Shown: one piece after another, positions 40,550 through 49,325 of the stretch
Numbering within the stretch: the first letter of the stretch is position 1
Layout of the letters: each line of letters opens with the position of its first letter
From: Hyphomicrobiales bacterium
Lineage (GTDB): Bacteria; Pseudomonadota; Alphaproteobacteria; Rhizobiales; MH13
DNA: 64,000 nucleotides
Assembly (NCBI GenBank): GCA_017642935.1
Contig: JAEPOK010000001.1
Span: forward strand, 496,001 to 560,000
Reading direction: 5' to 3'
Notes under the pieces: generated by a model
Seen by the model: the letters and a program-made list of their open reading frames with translations, nothing else
The model's database searches: none
Told to the model about the DNA's origin: nothing
Made by a program: the position numbers and the translations under genes

Positions 40550-42163
40550 ATGTCCAAGTTCGGGCGAAACAAACCGTGTTGGTGTGGAAGCGGAAGAAAA
40601 TATAAAAAGTGCCATTACCCCGCCGTACCTGGAGAGGGTGAGCCGCATATCGGTAGATCTGAAGCGGTTAACCTCGCTGTGCGCAAAGCCGATGCAAGGG
40701 AAAAAATACGGGTAATGCAACAGGGGCTTGGGAGGCCCATTGTCGGTGTGGAATTGGATGACTATCAGCTAGTCGCAACGGGAAACACGGTCCATTACTC
40801 AAAGAAATGGAAGACCTTTCCCGATTTTCTTTTCGACTACATGGGGCACGTTTTTGGAAAAGGATGGGGTGCCGAAGAATTCGAGAAACCCAATGAAGTC
40901 GCCCACCCAATCGTAATCTGGCACAAAAAGATAGTTGAACTCCAAAGCAGGCTTTCTAAGGGAGACGGTGAACTGTTTTCTGCCGATATGACCGGTGCGA
41001 CTTACTGTTATCTAGGGCTTGCGTACAATCTCTATCTCATTAAGCACAATGTTGAACTTCAAAATCTGCTTGTAGCACGGCTGAAAAACATCAAACAGTT
41101 CCAGGGCGCTTACTATGAGCTCATAGTTGCGAACTGCCTAATTCGCGCTGGTTTTGAAATAGAGCTCGAAGATGAAACTGACGGAAGCGCAAAGCACTGT
41201 GAGTTTTCTGCAAAATCCCCTTCGACGGGAAAAAAGTATTGGGTAGAAGCAAAAATGAGAAGTTCTGCCGGCTTTCTAGGCAAATCAAAACTAGACAGCG
41301 CTAAGCGAACCGACCCTACGTCACAAATCTCGAAACACGTCAACGAAGCGCTGAAGAAACCGGCTCCCGACAAGAGGTTGATTTTTGTTGATGTCAATGC
41401 GGGACCAGAAAAGAATGACGGTGAGCCATCGTGGAGCCCGAGAGCATACAATAGATTGGCTGACCGCGAGAGGCATCTTAAGGATAGACAGGAAGCATAC
41501 GTATTCGTGACCAACTTCCCTTATCACCACGCGCTTGACGACACGCGTGTAGGGAAGGCGGTTTTGGCATACGGACTAGGAATCCCGGATTTTGCAAAAG
41601 TCGGTCCCGTCACCCTTACGGAAGCCTATAAGAGCAAAAGGCGCCATTCCGATGCATATGCCATTATGGAAAGCATTAGAAAGTACCCACAGCTTCCGGA
41701 GACTTTTGACGGAAGACCTGCCGTTGAAATCGCGGCGGGCGGTGAAAGTAGTAGGCTTTTTGTTGGGCAAGAATACTTTTTTGAAGAGACAGAAGGTAAC
41801 GGAACTCTCGGGGTTGTGAAGCAAGTTCTAGTTCATGAAAAAAGCACCACGGCTACAGTATCAGTTGAGACAAAAAGCGGTCGTAATGTAATGTTGTCAT
41901 GTCCCCTGTCTAGTGTCGAGCTTGAGGCGTATCAGAAGTACGGGAATGCCTATTTCGGTGAGCTTAAAGAACAAGGCGTTAAAGCAGAGGACGAATTTCA
42001 ATTGTTCGAATTCTTCGTTGATAATTACAAAGATACACCGAAGGATAGGCTCCTGGAGATTGCAAAAGACCATCCCCACATTGAAAAACTAAGGCAATTA
42101 GATCAGGAAGACCTGGTGTTCGCCATTTGTGAGGGTTACGTGCTTTCAGCCCGGCAGTTGTAA
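40550..42163 (+). CDS. SEC-C motif protein with probable PD-(D/E)XK nuclease core
   Basis: A 537-residue protein of unknown function. Residues 5-22 (GRNKPCWCGSGRKYKKCH) are a SEC-C zinc motif with Cys10, Cys12, Cys21 and His22. Residues 180-280 look like a PD-(D/E)XK nuclease core: Glu190 in a helix (GAYYELIVANCL), Glu218 ending a strand (KHCEFS), then YWVEAKMRS with Glu233 and Lys235, and Gln259 in the next helix. The region near 400-460 is strand-rich, possibly SH3-like. The gene is far richer in A and T than its neighbours: bases 40921-40980 have 26 G/C of 60. It stands alone between the MFS gene and the ilv leader, with no partner gene, integrase or repeat seen. Nuclease activity is inferred. 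Confidence 0.72.
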   Translation: MSKFGRNKPCWCGSGRKYKKCHYPAVPGEGEPHIGRSEAVNLAVRKADAREKIRVMQQGLGRPIVGVELDDYQLVATGNTVHYSKKWKTFPDFLFDYMGHVFGKGWGAEEFEKPNEVAHPIVIWHKKIVELQSRLSKGDGELFSADMTGATYCYLGLAYNLYLIKHNVELQNLLVARLKNIKQFQGAYYELIVANCLIRAGFEIELEDETDGSAKHCEFSAKSPSTGKKYWVEAKMRSSAGFLGKSKLDSAKRTDPTSQISKHVNEALKKPAPDKRLIFVDVNAGPEKNDGEPSWSPRAYNRLADRERHLKDRQEAYVFVTNFPYHHALDDTRVGKAVLAYGLGIPDFAKVGPVTLTEAYKSKRRHSDAYAIMESIRKYPQLPETFDGRPAVEIAAGGESSRLFVGQEYFFEETEGNGTLGVVKQVLVHEKSTTATVSVETKSGRNVMLSCPLSSVELEAYQKYGNAYFGELKEQGVKAEDEFQLFEFFVDNYKDTPKDRLLEIAKDHPHIEKLRQLDQEDLVFAICEGYVLSARQL

Positions 42164-42315
42164 GCTCAGCATGATTAACGCTCGAAACAGGCCGTTGGGC
42201 CGCCAGTCGAATGATGGCTTGTGTTACGCGGCTCAACTCGATTTAAGGCACAGCAAACTTCCGCGTCCAGGCCAGATTTCCCATCGACTGTGGCCTCTAG
42301 TAGGTCAATCGGATC

Positions 42316-42344
42316 CTTGACCACTCGCCGATCATCGGCTACGA
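42316..42344 (+). promoter_or_regulatory. Promoter of the ilvBN leader
   Basis: CTTGAC (42316-42321), matching the alphaproteobacterial -35 consensus, is followed after 17 bases by CTACGA (42339-42344), a partial match to CTATAT. Transcription starting seven or eight bases on falls on the first ATG of the leader peptide (42352), which would make that message leaderless. The 150 bases between this promoter and the SEC-C gene show nothing I can name. Confidence 0.6.
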
Positions 42345-42351
42345 CCCACGC

Positions 42352-42414
42352 ATGATGACACATGCAACCAGCATTGTACTTGTAGGTAAGCACACCGGGT
42401 GCGGAACCAGATAG
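42352..42414 (+). CDS. Leader peptide of the ilvBN attenuator
   Basis: A 20-codon frame starting ATG ATG ACA and ending AGA TAG. Codons 8-11 are ATT GTA CTT GTA, that is Ile-Val-Leu-Val, the three end products of the pathway encoded downstream. The codons lie just before a 9-bp hairpin whose 5' arm overlaps the end of the frame, and a terminator follows. There is no ribosome binding site, but the predicted transcript begins at or next to the ATG, as described for the trp leader peptide of Sinorhizobium. Ribosome stalling at these codons should prevent termination when branched-chain amino acids are scarce. Confidence 0.75.
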   Translation: MMTHATSIVLVGKHTGCGTR

Positions 42415-42466
42415 GTTTCGTAAACAATCCGGTGTGCGCAAAGGCCCTCTTCGAAGGGCCTTTTTT
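42390..42466 (+). promoter_or_regulatory. ilvBN transcription attenuator
   Basis: Hairpin one pairs GCACACCGG (42390-42398) with CCGGTGTGC (42429-42437), nine perfect pairs, its 5' arm lying inside the leader peptide frame. The terminator pairs AAGGCCCT (42441-42448) with AGGGCCTT (42455-42462) around CTTCGA, ending in TTTTTT. A ribosome stalled on Ile-Val-Leu-Val would mask the first arm and allow alternative pairing. The antiterminator strand itself I could not define. Confidence 0.78.
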
Positions 42467-42578
42467 ATTGCCTGAAGCAACAATGCTGGTCGCCTGCCAT
42501 CGCATGGCGCAAGCCGACCAAACGACATGAATGACGAACCCAAGTAAACGACCAACGAATGTGTGAACGGACAGGCCA

Positions 42579-44357
42579 ATGACACGGGAAATGACAGGGG
42601 CGGAGATGGTGATCCAAGCCCTGAAAGATCAGGGTGTGGAGCATATTTTCGGGTATCCGGGGGGCGCCGTCCTGCCGATCTATGACGAGCTCTTTCAACA
42701 AGACGAGATTGAGCACATTCTCGTTCGCCACGAGCAGGGCGCCGGTCATGCCGCCGAGGGCTATGCCCGCGCAACCAACAAATGTGGCGTGGCGCTCGCC
42801 ACCTCCGGCCCCGGCGCCACCAACATGGTGACCCCGCTCACCGATGCGATGATGGATTCCATCCCTATGGTTTGCATCACCGGGCAGGTGCCGACGCATC
42901 TGATCGGCAATGATGCGTTTCAGGAATGCGACACGGTCGGCATCACGCGGCCCTGCACCAAGTACAATTGGCTGGTGCGCGACGTGAACGATCTGCCGCG
43001 CGTTCTGCACGAAGCCTTTTACATCGCCACCACCGGTCGGCCTGGCCCGGTTGTCGTCGATATTCCCAAGGACGTGCAGTTCGCCGTCGGAACCTATGAG
43101 GGGCCGCAAAACGGCCGCGCCCGCACCGGCTATGAAGGCTATCGCCCCAAGCTGAAGGGCGACCGCGAGGCCATTCGCGAGGCGATGGAGCTGATCGCGA
43201 CCGCCAAGAAGCCGGTCTTTTATACCGGCGGTGGGGTGATCAATTCGGGGCCAGCGGCCTCACAATTGCTGCGCGAACTGGTGCGCGCCACCGGCATGCC
43301 GATCACCTCGACCCTGATGGGTCTCGGCGCGTTTCCCGCGTCCGATCCGCAGTGGCTGGGCATGCTCGGCATGCACGGGACCTATGAGGCCAATCTCGCC
43401 ATGCACGATTGCGATGTGATGGTGAACATCGGCGCGCGCTTCGATGACCGGATCACGGGGCGCACCGATGCGTTTTCGCCGGGGTCGAAGAAAATCCACA
43501 TCGATATCGACCCGTCCTCGATCAACAAGGTGATCCGCGTCGATGTGCCGATCATCGGCGATGTGGGCCATGTTCTGGAAGAGATGGTGCGGCTCTGGCC
43601 GTCGGTCTCGCACAAGCTGGACAAGGCCGCGTTGAAGAGCTGGTGGGGCGAGATCGATCATTGGCGCTCGCGCGACTCGCTGCGTTACAAGCACAATGAC
43701 AAGGTCATCATGCCGCAATATGCGATCCAGCGGCTGTACGAGAAGTCGAAGGGCCATGAGACCTACATCACGACCGAGGTCGGTCAGCATCAGATGTGGG
43801 CGGCGCAGTATTTCGGCTTCGAAGAACCCAACCGCTGGATGACGTCGGGCGGGCTCGGCACGATGGGCTACGGCCTGCCGGCGGCGCTGGGTGTGCAGGT
43901 GGCGCATCGCGACGCGCTGGTGATCGATATTGCCGGGGACGCCTCGGTGCAGATGACGATGCAGGAGGTCTCGACGGCGGTTCAGTACGAGCTGCCGATG
44001 AAGATCTTCATTCTCAACAACTCCTATATGGGCATGGTGCGCCAGTGGCAGCAGCTGTTGCACGGCAATCGCCTGTCGCACTCCTATTCCGAAGCTTTGC
44101 CGGACTTTGTGAAGCTGGCCGAAGCCTATGGGGCCGTCGGCATCCGCGCGGAAAAGCCGGACGAGTTGGACGATGCGATCCAGGAGATGATCGATGTGAA
44201 GCGGCCGGTAATCTTCGATTGCGTGGTTGCCAATCTGGCCAATTGCTTCCCGATGATCCCGTCGGGCAAGGCGCACAATGAAATGTTGCTTGGCGATGAT
44301 GTGCCTGAGCAGGACATCGAGACCGCCATCGATGATTCCGGCAAAATGCTGGTTTAA
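42579..44357 (+). CDS. ilvB: Acetolactate synthase large (catalytic) subunit
   Basis: The ThDP-dependent enzyme that condenses two pyruvates, or pyruvate and 2-oxobutyrate, as the first common step to Val, Leu and Ile. At 592 residues, it shows the catalytic Glu region VEHIFGYPGGAVLPIYDELF and RHEQGAGHAAEGYAR, the FAD-binding middle domain, and the ThDP/Mg motif GDASVQMTMQEV through ILNNSYMGMVRQW. The start is ATG 42579, with only a weak ribosome site. It is the biosynthetic (IlvI-like) type, paired with the small subunit 11 bases downstream, and controlled by the attenuator upstream. Confidence 0.96.
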   Translation: MTREMTGAEMVIQALKDQGVEHIFGYPGGAVLPIYDELFQQDEIEHILVRHEQGAGHAAEGYARATNKCGVALATSGPGATNMVTPLTDAMMDSIPMVCITGQVPTHLIGNDAFQECDTVGITRPCTKYNWLVRDVNDLPRVLHEAFYIATTGRPGPVVVDIPKDVQFAVGTYEGPQNGRARTGYEGYRPKLKGDREAIREAMELIATAKKPVFYTGGGVINSGPAASQLLRELVRATGMPITSTLMGLGAFPASDPQWLGMLGMHGTYEANLAMHDCDVMVNIGARFDDRITGRTDAFSPGSKKIHIDIDPSSINKVIRVDVPIIGDVGHVLEEMVRLWPSVSHKLDKAALKSWWGEIDHWRSRDSLRYKHNDKVIMPQYAIQRLYEKSKGHETYITTEVGQHQMWAAQYFGFEEPNRWMTSGGLGTMGYGLPAALGVQVAHRDALVIDIAGDASVQMTMQEVSTAVQYELPMKIFILNNSYMGMVRQWQQLLHGNRLSHSYSEALPDFVKLAEAYGAVGIRAEKPDELDDAIQEMIDVKRPVIFDCVVANLANCFPMIPSGKAHNEMLLGDDVPEQDIETAIDDSGKMLV

Positions 44358-44368
44358 GGAACACGATT

Positions 44369-44938
44369 ATGAACGCACAGCATCAGCCGACCGGATCGGC
44401 CTACTTCCTCACCGACCTTGGCACGGAAGTGGAAACCCACACGCTCTCAGTGGTGGTCACCAACGAACCGGGCGTCCTCGCCCGGGTGATCGGCCTTTTC
44501 TCCGGGCGCGGTTACAACATCGACTCGCTCACCGTCTCCGAAACGCAGCACGAGAAGCACCTTTCGCGGATCACCATTGTCACAACCGGTCTGCCGGCGA
44601 TCCTGGAACAGATCCGCCATCAGCTTGATCGGCTTGTGCCGGTTCATCAGGTGGCTGACCTTACCGTTGAAGGCGGCGATCCGTTGGAGCGCGAACTTGC
44701 GCTGGTCAAGGTTGCAGGCACAGGCGAAGCGCGGCTCGAAGCCCTACGCTTGGCTCAGGCCTTTGGCGCGACGCCGGAAGACGCAACGCTGGAAAGCTTC
44801 GTTTTCCAATTGGCGGGCCGTTCACGCGAGATCGATCGTTTCATCGATTTGATGGCGGAAATCGGTCTTGTTGAAGTTTCCCGTACGGGAATTGCTGCCG
44901 TTCGTCGCGGTGCTGAAGGTTTAGGCGGAGCCGTTTAA
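44369..44938 (+). CDS. ilvN: Acetolactate synthase small (regulatory) subunit
   Basis: The regulatory subunit that stabilises the catalytic subunit and confers valine feedback inhibition. It has an N-terminal ACT domain (THTLSVVVTNEPGVLARVIGLF, GRGYNIDSLTVSETQ) and the C-terminal ALS small-subunit domain (ERELALVKVAGTGEARLEAL, ESFVFQLAGRSREIDRFIDLM). Length is 189 residues, somewhat longer than E. coli IlvH through N- and C-terminal tails. It is 11 bases after ilvB. No clear terminator is visible in the 128 bases that follow. Confidence 0.95.
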   Translation: MNAQHQPTGSAYFLTDLGTEVETHTLSVVVTNEPGVLARVIGLFSGRGYNIDSLTVSETQHEKHLSRITIVTTGLPAILEQIRHQLDRLVPVHQVADLTVEGGDPLERELALVKVAGTGEARLEALRLAQAFGATPEDATLESFVFQLAGRSREIDRFIDLMAEIGLVEVSRTGIAAVRRGAEGLGGAV

Positions 44939-45020
44939 CAATCAAGGGTAGAAATTTGCGGGATTTTACCTAGCAAATACTTGGAAATAGTCTTGCTCGA
45001 TACGGTTTTTGTTAAGGCCC

Positions 45021-45062
45021 ATCACCCTATCAGTGTTGAAGGAGAATGCATGAAAGGGTGAT
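45021..45062 (+). promoter_or_regulatory. Inverted repeat covering the ribosome site of the first PAS chemoreceptor
   Basis: ATCACCCT (45021-45028) can pair with AGGGTGAT (45055-45062), eight perfect pairs with a 26-base loop. The 3' arm contains the AGGGTGA ribosome binding site for the ATG at 45067. The loop holds GAAGGAG at good spacing before a tiny frame ATG AAA GGG TGA (45050-45061). Translation control is possible but unproven. Confidence 0.4.
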
Positions 45063-45066
45063 CTGA

Positions 45067-46551
45067 ATGTTTGGTCTATTGGGACGCAACGAACCGGTGG
45101 CGATGCAGGCAGCGGTGTTGGACAGGCTGGCATCCTGCGTGATGATCGCCGATGCCAAAGACAACATCGTTTATCTGAACGAGGCGCTGGAACGCTTTCT
45201 GAAAGAGGCCGAAGCGGACATTCAGGAAAAGCTGCCGCACTTCAAAGTGTCGGAGTTGGTCGGGTCGAACATGCATGTGTTCCACAAGGACCCGTCGCAC
45301 CAAAAGGCGATGATTTCCAAGCTCAACGGGCCGTTTGAGACGACCATTCAAGTCGGTAAGGCCATGTTTGATCTGAAGGCTGAACCGGTGGTTTGTGGCG
45401 GCAAGCGCATGGGCACCTTCGTTGAGTGGCGCGACGCGGCCGAACGGATCGCCCGCGATGACTATCAAGCGCAGATCGAAGCGGTTGGCCGCAGCCAAGC
45501 GGTTATCGCGTTTGACCCTCAAGGCGAGATCCTGGAAGCGAACGCAGCCTTCTGCGAGGCGACCGGCTACGAGCTTGAGGACATTCTCGGCAAGAACCAA
45601 CGCCTGTTTGTACCGCAGGACACAGTTTCTGGGCCGGACCAGCAAAAGTTCTGGGATGAGCTGCGCGCCGGCAAGGCGCAAATGGGCGAGTATGAACGCG
45701 TGCGCAAAGATGGTGCGCCGCTCTGGCTGCGTGCCAGCTATTCGCCTTTGCTCGACAAGCAAGGTGCCGTCTACAAAATCGTGGTTTTTGCCGTCGACAT
45801 CACCGACGTCGTATTGCGGCGAGAACGGCGGCGGAGCGCACAGGTTGCGATCAAAACCGATTTGGAATCGATCACTGGCGCGGTGTCGCGTGCGACGGAG
45901 CGTGCCTCTTCGGTGTCGGCATCGTCCGACCAAGCTTCGGAAAACGTGCAGGCAATGGCGGCCGGCATTGAAGAACTCGTCGCATCGGTCGGTGAGATCA
46001 ACGGCCAGGTGATTGAGGCCAGCACCGTTTCACGCCAGGCCGAAGTGGAGGCGGAACGCACCACCGCGACGGTGGCGTCATTGTCGGAGGCTGCACGCCA
46101 GATCGAACATGTTGTGAGCCTGATCTCTGATATTGCCGAGCAGACCAATCTGCTGGCGCTGAATGCCACCATCGAGGCCGCGCGGGCCGGGGAGGCGGGC
46201 AAAGGCTTTGCGGTGGTTGCCAGCGAGGTCAAATCGCTGGCCATGCAGACCGGTAAGGCAACTGAAGAAATAGGTCAGAGTATCGCCCGTGTTCAATCAA
46301 GCACTGGCGAGGCGGTTGATGCCATCAAGATGATTTCCGACACGATCGTGAAGGTGAACGAGATAACCACGATCATTTCCTCTGCCGTTGAAGAGCAATC
46401 GGCAACGACCCGGGAGATGTCAGGCTCGATGCAGGTTGCAGCCGATGGCGTCCGTGCGATCAGCGAGGATGTGCGCGAGATCGCCGAAGCGACCCAATCG
46501 GTGGATGCGTCCGTACACCAGGTTCAGGAAACAGCGGCCGCGCTCGCGTAA
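45067..46551 (+). CDS. Soluble chemoreceptor with two PAS domains
   Basis: A 494-residue methyl-accepting protein without any membrane segment. It has a first PAS-like domain (VLDRLASCVMIADAKDNIVY, FHKDPSHQKAMI), a second PAS (QAVIAFDPQGEILEANAAFC, GYELEDILGKNQRLF) and a cytoplasmic signalling domain with tip [21 protein letters not shown]. No HAMP domain and no C-terminal methyltransferase-binding pentapeptide are seen. It is probably an intracellular energy, redox or oxygen sensor working through Che proteins; no haem or flavin ligand can be assigned. It is a tandem paralogue of the next gene, the two being similar throughout their length. Confidence 0.9.
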   Translation: MFGLLGRNEPVAMQAAVLDRLASCVMIADAKDNIVYLNEALERFLKEAEADIQEKLPHFKVSELVGSNMHVFHKDPSHQKAMISKLNGPFETTIQVGKAMFDLKAEPVVCGGKRMGTFVEWRDAAERIARDDYQAQIEAVGRSQAVIAFDPQGEILEANAAFCEATGYELEDILGKNQRLFVPQDTVSGPDQQKFWDELRAGKAQMGEYERVRKDGAPLWLRASYSPLLDKQGAVYKIVVFAVDITDVVLRRERRRSAQVAIKTDLESITGAVSRATERASSVSASSDQASENVQAMAAGIEELVASVGEINGQVIEASTVSRQAEVEAERTTATVASLSEAARQIEHVVSLISDIAEQTNLLALNATIEAARAGEAGKGFAVVASEVKSLAMQTGKATEEIGQSIARVQSSTGEAVDAIKMISDTIVKVNEITTIISSAVEEQSATTREMSGSMQVAADGVRAISEDVREIAEATQSVDASVHQVQETAAALA

Positions 46552-46684
46552 GTGCTGCCAGAATGGCCCAAAACTTGACGCGAGGCGTGTAGATTAAGCT
46601 GGAATTGCAATCATAAGTTGTATTAGCAAGAAGTTGTTAAGTGAAACTGCGTAGAACGGCCAAAACACAAACTATGGGTGTGAT

Positions 46685-48166
46685 ATGTTTGGCCGTTCTT
46701 CCTCCACGCAGACGACACGTCTGCTGACTGTCCTTGAGAACCTGTCCGCGAGTGTGATGGTCGCCGATAACGACCGTAACATCGTCTATATCAATCAGGC
46801 GTTGATCTCGTTTCTGACGGAATCGGAGGGGGACATTCAAAACGACCTGCCGGCCTTCAAGGTCGAGGGACTTGTCGGCGCCAACATTGATATTTTTCAC
46901 AAGGATCCCGAACACCAAAAGCGCATGATCGCCAAGATGGACGGCCTGTTCGAAACGACCATCACGGTTGGCGGTGTACAGTTCGATCTGATCGCGCAAC
47001 CGATCATGAATGGTCCAAAGCGCCTTGGCACCGTTGTGGAGTGGCGTGATGCCGCCGACCGTCTGGCGCGGCAGGATTATCAGGCCCAAATCGAGGCCGT
47101 CGGCCGCTCGCAGGCGGTCATCTCCTTCAAACCCGACGGAACGATCATCGACGCCAATGAGAATTTTTTGGCCGTTGCCGGCTATTCGCTTGAAGAGATG
47201 GTCGGACAACACCATCGCATGTTCATGTTCGAGGATGATGTGAGCCATCAATCCTGCGAAGAGTTTTGGGGCGGCCTTGCGGGTGGAACGCCGCGGTCAG
47301 GCGAGTTTCGTCGGCGTGTGAAGTCCGGCGAAGAGCTTTGGATTCAAGCAAGCTATAATCCGCTGCTGGACAGCAGCGGCAAGGTCTACAAGATCGTCAA
47401 ATTCGCCTCCGACATCACAGCCGAAGTTGAGTCGCGCCAGCGTCGTCTTGAGGCGCAGGAGGTGATCGGGCGCGACATTGGCGAGATCACCGGAGCGGTA
47501 TCGAGCGCCAACCAACAGGCGGCAACAGTGGCGTCATCCTCGGACCAGGCCTCCAACAATGTGCAGGCGATGGCGGCAAGCATCGAAGAACTCGTCGCTT
47601 CGGTTAATGAGATCAACCAGCAGGTTGTCGAAGCGAGCAACATCTCGCGTCAGGCTGAAAAAGATGCCGAAAAAACCACCGACACGGTCGGCAGTCTTTC
47701 CGAAGCTGCCGACGAGATTGAGAACGTCGTCAAACTCATTTCCGATATCGCCGAACAGACAAATCTTTTGGCGCTCAACGCGACCATCGAGGCAGCGCGG
47801 GCAGGCGAGGCTGGCAAGGGCTTTGCCGTCGTCGCTAGCGAGGTGAAGTCGCTGGCCACGCAAACCAGCAAGGCCACCGAAGAGATCGGCCTGAGCATCA
47901 CACGCGTTCAGACAAGCACAGGCGAAGCGGTCGATGCGATCAAGGTGATTTCGGAGACGATCATGAAGATCAACGAGATCACGACCGTGATTTCATCGGC
48001 GGTCGAAGAACAATCGGCGACGACCAGTGAGATGTCGAGCTCCATGCAGGTGGCTGCCGATGGTGTGCGCCAGATCAGCGAAGGCGTGCGCGATATCGCC
48101 GACGCCGCGCAACTCGTCGATACGTCGATCCAAAAAGTCCAGGAAGCATCGGCCGCGCTGGCTTAA
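46685..48166 (+). CDS. Soluble chemoreceptor with two PAS domains (tandem paralogue)
   Basis: A 493-residue copy of the preceding receptor, with the same layout: PAS ([32 protein letters not shown]), PAS ([35 protein letters not shown]), then the signalling domain. The linker [20 protein letters not shown] closely matches its partner. Divergence is greatest in the first 20 residues and in the second PAS pocket, so the two may sense different signals or different levels of the same one. It starts at ATG 46685; 133 bases separate the two genes, with no clear ribosome site other than GGGTGTGAT. Confidence 0.9.
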   Translation: MFGRSSSTQTTRLLTVLENLSASVMVADNDRNIVYINQALISFLTESEGDIQNDLPAFKVEGLVGANIDIFHKDPEHQKRMIAKMDGLFETTITVGGVQFDLIAQPIMNGPKRLGTVVEWRDAADRLARQDYQAQIEAVGRSQAVISFKPDGTIIDANENFLAVAGYSLEEMVGQHHRMFMFEDDVSHQSCEEFWGGLAGGTPRSGEFRRRVKSGEELWIQASYNPLLDSSGKVYKIVKFASDITAEVESRQRRLEAQEVIGRDIGEITGAVSSANQQAATVASSSDQASNNVQAMAASIEELVASVNEINQQVVEASNISRQAEKDAEKTTDTVGSLSEAADEIENVVKLISDIAEQTNLLALNATIEAARAGEAGKGFAVVASEVKSLATQTSKATEEIGLSITRVQTSTGEAVDAIKVISETIMKINEITTVISSAVEEQSATTSEMSSSMQVAADGVRQISEGVRDIADAAQLVDTSIQKVQEASAALA

Positions 48167-48193
48167 CTGGCTTCGAGCGGCCATTTTAGACTA

Positions 48194-48220
48194 GTTTAGC
48201 CGGGGCGAACTCGGCTAAAC
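48194..48220 (+). repeat. Perfect 9-bp inverted repeat before the helicase gene
   Basis: GTTTAGCCG (48194-48202) and CGGCTAAAC (48212-48220) frame a nine-base spacer. It lies eight bases before the helicase ATG and 28 after the chemoreceptor stop. No T-run follows, so it is not a standard terminator; it may be an operator or an mRNA hairpin. Confidence 0.5.
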
Positions 48221-48227
48221 CAGCGCC

Positions 48228-49325
48228 ATGAATCTCTCCCCCCAACAGGAAGACGCGATCAAGGCTGTGCGGGCCTGGTTTCGCGCCCCGGATCGTCCGG
48301 TTTTTCGGCTGTTCGGCTTTGCCGGAACGGGCAAAACGACTCTCGCCCGGCTGATTGCTGAAGACGTCTCAGGCGATGTGCAGTTCGCGGCCTTTACGGG
48401 CAAAGCAGCGCAGGTTCTGCGCTCCAAGGGCGCGGAGAATGCGCGCACCATTCACTCGCTGATCTACCGACCGAAAGGCGAGGAAGCCGACGACGAGACC
48501 GGCGAATCCTCGCCGCTCTTTTCGCTCAATCGATCCTCCCCGGTGTCCAAAGCCGATCTTGTCATCATCGATGAGTGCTCGATGGTAGACGAGGAACTCG
48601 GCCGTGATCTGTTGTCGTTCGGCACGCCAATCCTGGTTTTGGGTGATCCAGGGCAATTGCCGCCGGTTTCCGGTGGAGGGTTCTTCACCGACCATGAGCC
48701 GGATGTTCTGCTCACCGAAATCCATCGCCAGGCGCGCGAAAACCCGATCATCGAGATGGCCGATATTGTGCGTATGGGCGGGCGGCTGGAGCATGGGTCA
48801 TACGGCGAGAGCAAAGTGATTAGCCGATCGGATGTTGAGCAAAGCGAGGTCTTGGAGGCCGACCAGGTGCTGGTCGGCACCAACAAGACACGCCGGAAGT
48901 ACAATCGGCGGCTGCGCGAGTTAAAGGGGTATGCGGGACTGCTTCCCTCTCAGGGCGATAAGCTGGTGTGCCTGCGCAATCGCTCTGAGAAAGGCTTGCT
49001 CAATGGCTCGCTCTGGCATGTGGCATCGGTTGGACGGCGCAAGGGCAACACCTTGCAGGCTCTGGTGCGGGCCGAGGATGAGGGCGTCAGCCAAAAGGTA
49101 CGGCTGTCGGCGATGGCCTTTGAAGACCCAGAGAATGCGCCGCCCGTGCCGCGGTCGATGGATGCATTTGATTTTGGCTACGCGCTGACGGTTCACAAGG
49201 CGCAGGGCTCACAGTGGGACCATATCGTGCTCTTCGATGAGAGCTGGGCGTTCAAGGACTATCGCGAGCGCTGGCTTTATACGGCGATTACGAGGGCTGC
49301 GGAACGGCTGACAATCGTGCGCTAG
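48228..49325 (+). CDS. Small SF1B helicase (RecD/Dda-like)
   Basis: A 365-residue ATP-dependent DNA helicase resembling the core of RecD2 or phage Dda without extra domains. Motifs: Q region LSPQQEDAI, Walker A GFAGTGKTTLARLIAE, Ia AFTGKAAQVLRSKG, Walker B IIDECSMVDEELG, III LVLGDPGQLPPV, IV-like LTEIHRQARENPI, the RecD motif V-like YALTVHKAQGSQWD and VI YTAITRAAERLTIV. It is known as an AAA/UvrD C-like single-gene helicase in many alphaproteobacteria; the biological role is not established. The first base pairs downstream overlap the convergent small gene by four bases. Confidence 0.85.
   Translation: MNLSPQQEDAIKAVRAWFRAPDRPVFRLFGFAGTGKTTLARLIAEDVSGDVQFAAFTGKAAQVLRSKGAENARTIHSLIYRPKGEEADDETGESSPLFSLNRSSPVSKADLVIIDECSMVDEELGRDLLSFGTPILVLGDPGQLPPVSGGGFFTDHEPDVLLTEIHRQARENPIIEMADIVRMGGRLEHGSYGESKVISRSDVEQSEVLEADQVLVGTNKTRRKYNRRLRELKGYAGLLPSQGDKLVCLRNRSEKGLLNGSLWHVASVGRRKGNTLQALVRAEDEGVSQKVRLSAMAFEDPENAPPVPRSMDAFDFGYALTVHKAQGSQWDHIVLFDESWAFKDYRERWLYTAITRAAERLTIVR

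Noticed and set aside
42175-42360. Remnant coding sequence on the minus strand between the SEC-C gene and the ilv leader
   Set aside because: The open frame continues into ilvB antisense and shows no recognisable transposase or other motif; there is too little to call a pseudogene.
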